From positions 1-6,225 of the forward strand of contig WFQZ01000047.1 of NCBI GenBank assembly GCA_015486785.1: 6,225 bases of DNA, given 5' to 3'. Of this stretch, positions 1 through 4,967 are shown one piece after another (position 1 is the first letter of the stretch; every line of letters begins with the position of its first letter). The stretch is from Thermoflexales bacterium (lineage in GTDB: Bacteria; Chloroflexota; Anaerolineae; B4-G1; SLSP01). Position numbers and translations under genes: made by a program. The notes beneath the pieces are model-generated. The model was not told where the DNA came from and did not search any database. It worked only from the letters and a program-made list of their open reading frames with translations.

Positions 1-899
1 ATCCAGCCGCCCCCGAACACCACCAGCGTCGTGATCAGCAACTCCACCCGCATCCCGCGCAGGATGGCGGGAATCTCCTGCGTGTACAGCGACCGCACCC
101 CGCGCCGGGGCCACGCCGCCGCCCAGAAAGCCCGCCACAATCGCCCCACGTCCAGCGTGTCCAAGTCGCGCCCCAACAAATGCTCGCGGTCGAAGACCTG
201 CACCCCCAGGCGGATGAGCAGCACGTCCACCACCAACAGAAACACCGCGATCCACCACAAGATCGCGTAATTGGCAAACAGCAGCATGCTCGCTTCCGCT
301 TGCAGCAGGAAAGCCATCGGGATGATCACGAAGCTGGCGAGCAGATTCGCCGCGCGGACACTGGTCGCCTGGCTGGAAATGATCACCGCGCCGGTGACCA
401 TCACCAACGCCTCCGCCGTTGAAAGCACCATGGAGACGGCCAGCAACTCCCCGGAAGGCGTCCAGCCGACCGAAGACCACAGCAGCACCAGATACACCGC
501 CATCCCCAGGTAACTCGCCAGCACCGGCGGGATCGTCGCCGCGAACAGCTTGCCCAGGTAAAGCTGCAAGTTCGTCAGCGGCGTAGCCAACAGCGGTTCC
601 AGACTGCGCCGCTCCTTTTCCCCGACGAACGTCTCCAGCGCGATCACCAGCGAGAACGAGCTGGGGAAAAACCCCACCGTGAGCATCAAGAAAGGAAAGA
701 GCCGCTCAATAATCAACTTCGCGCCGTACTCATTGACGAACTTCAGCCCCCGGCTGGCCGCGAAATTCGCCAGGAACGGGAACGCCGTCACCAAGACCAC
801 AATGGGGAACACGATGCGCCAATCCCGCATCGTATCGGTGATCTCGCGCCGGGTGATGATCCACGCCACGCGCAACGTCTCACGCCATCGCTTCCACAT
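1..899 (-). CDS. ABC-2 type transporter permease (3' end beyond window)
   Basis: This is the membrane subunit of an ABC-2 (NatB-like) exporter and partner of the ATPase encoded just upstream. The frame starts at ATG 897-899 and stays open to the window edge: 299 codons are visible and the C-terminus is missing. The start lies inside the ATPase gene (20-nt overlap) and has GAGGGGG at 906-912, six bases upstream. Residues 1-28 form a basic amphipathic lead-in (MWKRWRETLRVAWIITRREI), followed by a hydrophobic segment at about 29-48. Residues 89-118 carry the hallmark cytoplasmic coupling loop ETFVGEKERRSLEPLLATPL and then a GK. Further membrane segments lie at about 67-88, 119-141, 152-174, 186-200 and 212-230. 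Residues 231-285 are a charged, probably cytoplasmic region, and a new hydrophobic stretch starts at about 286. The large extracellular domain that NatB-type permeases carry after the first helix is absent here. The transported substrate cannot be told. Confidence 0.92.
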   Translation of the reverse strand, partial: MWKRWRETLRVAWIITRREITDTMRDWRIVFPIVVLVTAFPFLANFAASRGLKFVNEYGAKLIIERLFPFLMLTVGFFPSSFSLVIALETFVGEKERRSLEPLLATPLTNLQLYLGKLFAATIPPVLASYLGMAVYLVLLWSSVGWTPSGELLAVSMVLSTAEALVMVTGAVIISSQATSVRAANLLASFVIIPMAFLLQAEASMLLFANYAILWWIAVFLLVVDVLLIRLGVQVFDREHLLGRDLDTLDVGRLWRAFWAAAWPRRGVRSLYTQEIPAILRGMRVELLITTLVVFGGGW

Positions 900-1815
900 G
901 GGCATCCCCCTCAATAATGCGCAGATAGATCGCTTCCAAACTCTGCGGCATCTCGCTCACCGTCAACAACGGCGCGTGAGCCTCCAGCAGCAGCCTGACC
1001 ACCTGGGGATTGATCGTCGCGGCATCGGCGGGGCGGTAACGCACCCACTGCGGCCCCCCGGCCACCACCTCCGCCAGACGGGAAACCAGCGGGCGGCCAT
1101 CAAAGGGCACGGAAAACCGCACCTCCATCAACGGCGGGCCGAGGAATCGCGCCTTCAACTCCGCCACGCTCCCCAAAGCCACGATCTGTCCCTGCCGGAT
1201 GAGCGCGATGCGGTCGGCCAACTCCTCCGCTTCGGGCAGATTGTGCGTGCAGATGATGATCGCGCGGTGCTCGTCATCGCGCATCTGCAAGATCGCATCC
1301 CGCACCAGCCGCGCACTCTCCGGGTCCATCGTCGCCGTCGGCTCATCCAGCAGCAGCACCGGCGGATTGTGGATCAAAGTGCGGATCAAGGCGATCTTCT
1401 GCGACATGCCCCGCGAATACTGCCCCAACCGCCGCCCCAGCGCGTCGGCCATCCTGAATTGCTCGCTCAACCGGCGGATGCGCTCCGCGCGTTCCGCCGC
1501 CCCCAAGCCGCGCACCTCGCCGAAGAACTCCAGATACTCCTGACCGGTCATGCGCGTGTACAAGCCCGGCGCCTCGGTGAGCACCCCCACCCGGCGGCGC
1601 ACCTCGGCGGGATGGGTGCGCACGTCGAAACCGGCCACGCGAGCCGTCCCCGCCGTGGGCTTGAGGATCGCCGCGAGCATGCGCACTGTGGTTGTCTTTC
1701 CCGCCCCATTCGGCCCCAGCAACGCCAACACCTCGCCGGGACGCACCGCCAACGTCACCCCGTCCACTGCGGTCAGCGTGCCGAATTGCTTCGTCAGCCC
1801 CTCAAGCTCAATCAT
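880..1815 (-). CDS. ABC-2 type transporter ATP-binding protein
   Basis: This is the ATP-hydrolysing subunit (311 aa) that would power export through the permease encoded next to it, at the cytoplasmic face of the membrane. Visible motifs are Walker A GPNGAGKT at residues 34-41 (Lys40), the signature YSRGMSQK at 133-140, Walker B VLLLDEP at 153-159 (catalytic Glu158), the D-loop around Met163-Asp164 and the H-loop His191. The Q-loop position holds Glu81 (VLTEAPGLY), as in many NatA/CcmA-like ATPases. The signature has Tyr and Arg where LSGGM is usual. Residues beyond about 225 form a C-terminal extension typical of drug- or sodium-export ABC-2 ATPases. The gene starts at ATG 1813-1815, 7 nt after the queA stop, and its GAGGGG Shine-Dalgarno (1819-1824) overlaps that stop codon. 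Its end overlaps the permease by 20 nt. Class is certain; substrate is unknown. Confidence 0.97.
   Translation of the reverse strand: MIELEGLTKQFGTLTAVDGVTLAVRPGEVLALLGPNGAGKTTTVRMLAAILKPTAGTARVAGFDVRTHPAEVRRRVGVLTEAPGLYTRMTGQEYLEFFGEVRGLGAAERAERIRRLSEQFRMADALGRRLGQYSRGMSQKIALIRTLIHNPPVLLLDEPTATMDPESARLVRDAILQMRDDEHRAIIICTHNLPEAEELADRIALIRQGQIVALGSVAELKARFLGPPLMEVRFSVPFDGRPLVSRLAEVVAGGPQWVRYRPADAATINPQVVRLLLEAHAPLLTVSEMPQSLEAIYLRIIEGDAHVEAMA
906..912 (-). promoter_or_regulatory. Ribosome binding site inside the ATPase gene that sets the permease start
   Basis: The minus strand reads GAGGGGG, then ATGCCC, then ATG TGG. Two in-frame ATGs (903-905 and 897-899) follow. Only the second has a workable spacing (6 nt), so 899 is preferred; the first directly abuts the purine run. 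The site lies within the ATPase's last codons, consistent with translational coupling of the two subunits. Confidence 0.7.
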
Positions 1816-1822
1816 ACGCCCC

Positions 1823-2884
1823 TCACAGGATCAACATCGCATCGCCGAACGAGAAGAAGCGATACTGCTGCGCAACCGCCTCGGCGTAAGCGCGGCGGAT
1901 GTGCTCCGTTCCGGCGAACGCCATCACCAAGGCCAGCAACGTGCTGTGCGGCAAATGGAAGTTGGTGATCAGCGCGTCCACAATGCGGAAGCGAAACCCC
2001 GGCGTGATGTACAGATCGCTGAAGCCCTCAAAAGGCGAAAGCGGACGCCAAGGACACGTCCCGTCGGGCAACTGCAACAACCCGTGACGCGCCGCCGTCT
2101 CCAGAACCCGCACGCTGGTTGTCCCCACGGCGACGACCCGCCCGCCCATCACCTTGGTGCGGTTGATCTGCTCCGCCACCTCCGGCGACAACCGGCACCA
2201 TTCGCGGTGAATCTGATGATCCTCCACCGTCTCCTCGCTGATGGGGCGGAAGGTATCCAACCCCACGTGCAGCGTGACGAACGCCAATCCCACGCCCCGA
2301 TCACGGAGCGCGAACAACAGATCGGGCGTAAAGTGCAGCCCGGCAGTCGGCGCAGCCGCGCTCCCCGGCGTGCGCGAATAGACCGTCTGATAACGTTCCG
2401 GGTCCTCCAGCGGACGATGAATGTACGGCGGCAGCGGGACCGCCCCGATCTCATCGTAGAACTCCTCCACCGGCGCGGAGAAGGCCAACACCCGCTCGCC
2501 CCGCTCGCCGCTCTCCTCCACCACCGCCGTCAACGCCACCGGCTGACCGTCCTGGAGGAAGCGCAATTGCGTGCCGACGCGCGTCCGTGCGCCCCCGGCC
2601 AACACCCGCCAGCGTGCCCCCGCCAACTGCCGCAGCAACAACACCTCCACCTTGCCGCCGGTCGGCTCTTTGAGCGCGAACAATCGCGCCGGAATCACGC
2701 GGCTCTCATTAGCCACCAGCAGATCGCCGGGGCGCAGGTAAGAAAGCACGTCGCGGAAGATGCGATGCTCAATCTCGCCCCCGTCACGGTGCAGCACCAG
2801 CAAGCGCGAACTATCGCGCGGCTCCACCGGCTCCTGGGCGATCAAAGATGCGGGTAATTCATAATCCAGCTCTTGAGTCCTCAT
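1823..2884 (-). CDS. queA: S-adenosylmethionine:tRNA ribosyltransferase-isomerase QueA
   Basis: QueA transfers and isomerises the ribosyl moiety of S-adenosylmethionine onto 7-aminomethyl-7-deazaguanine at the wobble base of tRNAs with GUN anticodons, giving epoxyqueuosine. It acts in the cytoplasm. The 353-aa protein is full length for the family (about 340-360). Family blocks run end to end: DYELPASLIAQEPVEPRDSS at residues 7-26, NESRVIPARL at 59-68, LPPYI at 151-155, GSAAAPTAGLHFT at 174-186, TLHVGLDTFRPI at 204-215, VAVGTTSVRVLET at 251-263, TNFHLPHSTLLALVMAFAG at 307-325 and YRFFSFGDAMLIL at the C-terminus. The ATG at 2882-2884 fits the family N-terminus and follows GGGAGG at 2888-2893, although the 3-nt spacing is short. 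It lies 27 nt after the GH1 gene and 7 nt before the ABC ATPase gene. No tgt or other queuosine gene is visible in the window. Confidence 0.98.
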   Translation of the reverse strand: MRTQELDYELPASLIAQEPVEPRDSSRLLVLHRDGGEIEHRIFRDVLSYLRPGDLLVANESRVIPARLFALKEPTGGKVEVLLLRQLAGARWRVLAGGARTRVGTQLRFLQDGQPVALTAVVEESGERGERVLAFSAPVEEFYDEIGAVPLPPYIHRPLEDPERYQTVYSRTPGSAAAPTAGLHFTPDLLFALRDRGVGLAFVTLHVGLDTFRPISEETVEDHQIHREWCRLSPEVAEQINRTKVMGGRVVAVGTTSVRVLETAARHGLLQLPDGTCPWRPLSPFEGFSDLYITPGFRFRIVDALITNFHLPHSTLLALVMAFAGTEHIRRAYAEAVAQQYRFFSFGDAMLIL

Positions 2885-2911
2885 AGTCCTCCCAAAAAGT
2901 AACCTTGCCCC

Positions 2912-4240
2912 TCACGAAGGCTCCAGGTAAAGCGTGGGGCGCAATTCGGGCGCGTACACATCCACCAACGACGGTGAAATCACATCGCCCCGCGCAATCG
3001 CCGCGTACAAATTGGCACTGGGGCGCGGCGTGCGCTCCTGCGTCTGCTCATCCAACGCGATTAGCCCAAAACGCAGCGTCCAGCCCTCGGCCCACTCAAA
3101 ATTATCCGTCAAAGTCCAGTGGTAATACCCCCGCACCGGGATATTCCACTGCAAAGCCCGCCACAGTTGATGCAAATGCAGGATCAGAGCACGAGGCCGC
3201 AGAGCATCGTCCGCATCGGGAATCCCGTTCTCGGTCACGTAGATCGGAATCCCCAGCCGATCCAGGCGGCGCAACGCACGGTACAAGCCCTGCGGATACA
3301 ACTCCCCATAGTCGCCCTCCAGCAACTCCGCCTCCGGAGCGTGCAGCGTGCGGGTGTACCGCTCCCGCGCGGCGTGGCGATCAAACATCAGCAGGTCGCG
3401 GGTGTAGTAATTCAACCCGATCCAATCCAGCGTGTGACGCAGCCCCCGCGCCCAGCCCCACCCCAGCGGGAAAGTCCACTTGCCGCGCCACACCGCGTCC
3501 AGCGTCGTCTGATTGAAGGCGCGATCCTGCCAGCGGCTGACGGCGCGGTCGAGCATCCGAGGGCGGGCCGGATCAAAGCAGCGCATATTGTGCGCCAATC
3601 CCACCTGCGCTTGCGGCTGCACCGAATGGATGGTGCGATACGCCGCCGCGTGCGCCTTGAGCATCGCCCGCAGCACCCGCAAAGCCTTCCCTTGATCGTG
3701 CTCCCCCGGCGGAAACCGCCCCCTCAAGTAGCCCATCACACTGTAAACATTCGGCTCGTTGATGGTACACCACAGGGTCGTAAACTCCCCCAGAGCGCGG
3801 ACGACCTGCTCCACATAGCGCGAAAAAAGCCGCGTGATGTGCGGGTGCAGCCATCCGCCCTGCTCGCTCAGCCACAGCGGATCGGTGAAGTGGTGCAGCG
3901 TGACCAGCGGCTCAATGCCCCGCTCCCGCAGACCGCGCAACATCTCGCGGTAGCGATCCAGCGCGGCTGTGTCGATCTTCCCCGGCGCGACCTCAATGCG
4001 GCTCCATTCCACCGACAGCCGCAGCGTATTCAACCCCATCGCGGCGGCGCGGTCGAAATCGGCCTCGGCGTGCTGCCACCAATCACAAGCCAGCCCCGAA
4101 GCGTGCCCGGCGCGGATGTTGCCCGGATTCTGCTCCCAAGCCCACCACTGATTGTTGGTGTTATTCCCTTCCACCTGATGCGCCGCCGTAGCGACACCCC
4201 AACGGAAATCAGGCGGAAAGTGAAACGCCGCTTCAAGCAC
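2912..4240 (-). CDS. Glycoside hydrolase family 1 beta-glycosidase (beta-glucosidase-like)
   Basis: This retaining beta-glycosidase has a (beta/alpha)8 barrel and cleaves terminal beta-linked sugars, probably glucose, galactose or fucose. It has no signal peptide, so it is cytoplasmic. At 442 aa it is complete. The N-terminal family signature FPPDFRWGVATAAHQVEG (residues 8-25) carries Gln22 and Glu24. The acid/base is Glu162 in TINEP (159-163) and the nucleophile is Glu337 in YVTENGI (334-340). Other conserved subsite features are WSRI (79-82), LHHFTDPLW (115-123), GLNYYT (275-280), Trp375 and the NFEWAEG block (380-386) with Glu382-Trp383. The start is GTG at 4238-4240, which gives the usual short lead before FPPDF. 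GGAG at 4248-4251 lies 7 nt upstream, and the start overlaps the end of the LOG-like gene by 8 nt, implying coupled translation. Sugar specificity cannot be read from the sequence. It is 27 nt upstream of queA. Confidence 0.97.
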   Translation of the reverse strand: MLEAAFHFPPDFRWGVATAAHQVEGNNTNNQWWAWEQNPGNIRAGHASGLACDWWQHAEADFDRAAAMGLNTLRLSVEWSRIEVAPGKIDTAALDRYREMLRGLRERGIEPLVTLHHFTDPLWLSEQGGWLHPHITRLFSRYVEQVVRALGEFTTLWCTINEPNVYSVMGYLRGRFPPGEHDQGKALRVLRAMLKAHAAAYRTIHSVQPQAQVGLAHNMRCFDPARPRMLDRAVSRWQDRAFNQTTLDAVWRGKWTFPLGWGWARGLRHTLDWIGLNYYTRDLLMFDRHAARERYTRTLHAPEAELLEGDYGELYPQGLYRALRRLDRLGIPIYVTENGIPDADDALRPRALILHLHQLWRALQWNIPVRGYYHWTLTDNFEWAEGWTLRFGLIALDEQTQERTPRPSANLYAAIARGDVISPSLVDVYAPELRPTLYLEPS

Positions 4241-4769
4241 GGCCTTGCTCCAACACGCGCACGGCAGCCTCCGGCGTCTCCACGGGCACGGGATAACGCA
4301 GCAGCTTGCTGCCGATCTCGGTGGTCGCCTTCAGACACGCCAAAAAGCGCGGCCAATGATCGCCCAGCAAGACGAAAGGCCGCGCCGCCTGACCGCGCTC
4401 CATCGTGAACTGCCCCACGTTCCAAGCCATCGCCACCTCCGCCACCGTGCCGATGCCGCCCCACATCGCAATGAACGCATCCCCCTCGGTCAACATCCGC
4501 TGAATGCGGAGATGCAGATCGGGCGTGCGCCGCTCCTCGTGACACCAGCGCGTTACCGGCGCATCGGGGAACTCGTCCGTAGTGTAAGCAATCACGCGCC
4601 CGCCGGCCTCGTAAGCTCCCTTGCTCACCGCATCCATAATGGCCGTGTAGCCGCCGGAGCCGACCTGATACCCGGCCTGCACCAACCGCCGCCCCAACTC
4701 CTCTGCGGCCTGAAGATGCCGCCGGTCTTTCGTCCGTGAGCTGCCGAAGACAATAGCTAATGGTGTCAT
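4233..4769 (-). CDS. LOG family (TIGR00730-like) Rossmann-fold protein with divergent motifs
   Basis: The 178-aa protein belongs to the LOG / 'lysine decarboxylase-like' superfamily. Characterised members hydrolyse the N-glycosidic bond of nucleoside 5'-monophosphates, including cytokinin ribotides; the lysine decarboxylase name is a historic mistake. Visible elements are the N-terminal Rossmann strand and loop AIVFGSSRT (residues 5-13), SGGYTAIMDAVSKGAYEAGG (38-57) and WGGIGTVAE (103-111). In canonical enzymes these last two read GGGxxGLMG and PGGxGTxxE, and an MHxRKxxM element precedes the latter. Here that element is LHLRIQRM (85-92): Arg88 is kept and the Lys is Ile89. Glu111 and the GG-GT core are kept but the Pro is Trp103. 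The activity is therefore uncertain; a nucleotide-binding or phosphoribohydrolase role is likeliest. The ATG at 4767-4769 has AGGAGG at 4774-4779. It is the first gene of the five-gene array, starts 21 nt after a terminator T-run and overlaps the GH1 start by 8 nt. Confidence 0.9.
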   Translation of the reverse strand: MTPLAIVFGSSRTKDRRHLQAAEELGRRLVQAGYQVGSGGYTAIMDAVSKGAYEAGGRVIAYTTDEFPDAPVTRWCHEERRTPDLHLRIQRMLTEGDAFIAMWGGIGTVAEVAMAWNVGQFTMERGQAARPFVLLGDHWPRFLACLKATTEIGSKLLRYPVPVETPEAAVRVLEQGRA

Positions 4770-4773
4770 ACTC

Positions 4774-4779
4774 CCTCCT
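4774..4779 (-). promoter_or_regulatory. Ribosome binding site of the LOG-like gene
   Basis: A perfect AGGAGG lies 4 nt before the ATG at 4767-4769, within a longer purine run (AGGAGGGAG). It is the strongest Shine-Dalgarno sequence in the window, as expected for the first gene of an array. It fixes the start and leaves only about 11 nt between the terminator T-run and the ribosome site. Confidence 0.8.
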
Positions 4780-4790
4780 GAAAGTAGTAC

Positions 4791-4817
4791 AAAAAAAGGC
4801 CGGAGGATTCCGGCCTT
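4791..4817 (-). terminator. Rho-independent terminator of the tRNA-Val gene
   Basis: On the minus strand the arms AAGGCCGGA (4809-4817 side is read first) and TCCGGCCTT form a perfect 9-bp stem around the 4-nt loop ATCC, followed directly by Ts. Counting the last two stem bases, seven Ts lie at 4797-4791. The hairpin begins 4 nt after the tRNA discriminator base. It ends the tRNA transcript but also sits directly ahead of the LOG-GH1-queA-ABC array, so its efficiency would decide how much read-through reaches those genes. Confidence 0.94.
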
Positions 4818-4821
4818 GAGG

Positions 4822-4895
4822 TGGGCGATACAGGACTTGAACCTGTGACCTCCGCGATGTCAACGCGGCGCTCTAGCCAACTGAGCTAACCGCCC
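4822..4895 (-). tRNA. tRNA-Val (anticodon GAC)
   Basis: The 74-nt gene folds into a full cloverleaf. The acceptor stem is GGGCGGT with ATCGCCC (one G-T pair), the D stem GCTC with GAGC, and the anticodon stem CCGCG with CGCGG around the loop TTGACAT. The variable loop is AGGTC and the T stem is ACAGG with CCTGT around TTCAAGT. Anticodon GAC (4859-4861) reads GUC and GUU valine codons. The discriminator is A at 4822. The next bases are CCT, so the CCA tail is not encoded and must be added by CCA nucleotidyltransferase. A strong promoter sits just upstream and an intrinsic terminator just downstream, so it can be expressed alone. Its anticodon begins with G but is not a GUN type, so it is not a QueA substrate. 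Confidence 0.98.
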
Positions 4896-4906
4896 GCACG
4901 CGCCAG

Positions 4907-4934
4907 ATTATAGCAGATTCCAGAATTTCCGCAA
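4907..4934 (-). promoter_or_regulatory. Sigma-70-type promoter of tRNA-Val
   Basis: The minus strand carries TTGCGG (4929-4934) as -35, a 16-nt spacer and a consensus TATAAT (4907-4912) as -10, preceded by TGC as an extended -10. The -10 ends 11 nt before the tRNA 5' end at 4895. Transcription would therefore start around 4899-4901, leaving a leader of only a few bases. The region starts 33 nt after the preceding gene's stop. Motif match is strong; activity is inferred. Confidence 0.8.
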
Positions 4935-4947
4935 GGAGTGGCCTCCA

Positions 4948-4960
4948 GGTGCGTCGCACC
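4948..4960. repeat. 13-nt near-perfect palindrome in the intergenic gap
   Basis: GGTGCG-T-CGCACC is an inverted repeat of 6+1+6 nt, 7 nt downstream of the stop of the beta-sandwich gene and upstream of the tRNA promoter. As RNA it would form a 5-bp stem with a 3-nt loop. It is not followed by a T-run, so it is not a normal intrinsic terminator. It could be a REP-like intergenic repeat unit or a chance palindrome in GC-rich DNA. Copy number elsewhere in the genome cannot be seen here. Confidence 0.4.
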
Positions 4961-4967
4961 GCCCCTC

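Noticed and set aside
903..905. Upstream in-frame ATG as permease start
   Set aside because: It directly abuts the GAGGGGG ribosome site, leaving no spacing; the ATG two codons later has 6 nt.
679..1968. Long plus-strand open frame opposite the permease, ATPase and queA
   Set aside because: Its product is rich in Arg, His and Gln without any recognisable motif, and it lies antisense to three genes with clear family signatures. Such frames are common opposite GC-rich genes.
1550..2857. Long plus-strand open frame opposite queA
   Set aside because: Composition is low in information and no domain is recognisable; it crosses the ATPase-queA boundary. Antisense shadow of queA.
3119..4408. Long plus-strand open frame opposite the GH1 gene and the LOG gene
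   Set aside because: It is a shadow of the GH1 and LOG coding strands; the product is Pro/Arg/Gln-rich with no family features.
4233..4769. Lysine decarboxylase
   Set aside because: This label is a known misannotation of the LOG superfamily; the protein has no PLP-binding decarboxylase features.
4030..4863. Minus-strand frame running from the tRNA through the terminator and the LOG gene
   Set aside because: It would translate the tRNA and the terminator hairpin, and it overlaps the well-supported LOG and GH1 frames.
4822..4895. tRNA-Val as an integration (attachment) site for a mobile element
   Set aside because: No integrase, no partial tRNA repeat and no foreign-looking genes are visible on either side.
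4948..4960. Palindrome as terminator of the beta-sandwich gene
   Set aside because: No T-run follows it on the minus strand and the stem is only 5-6 bp.
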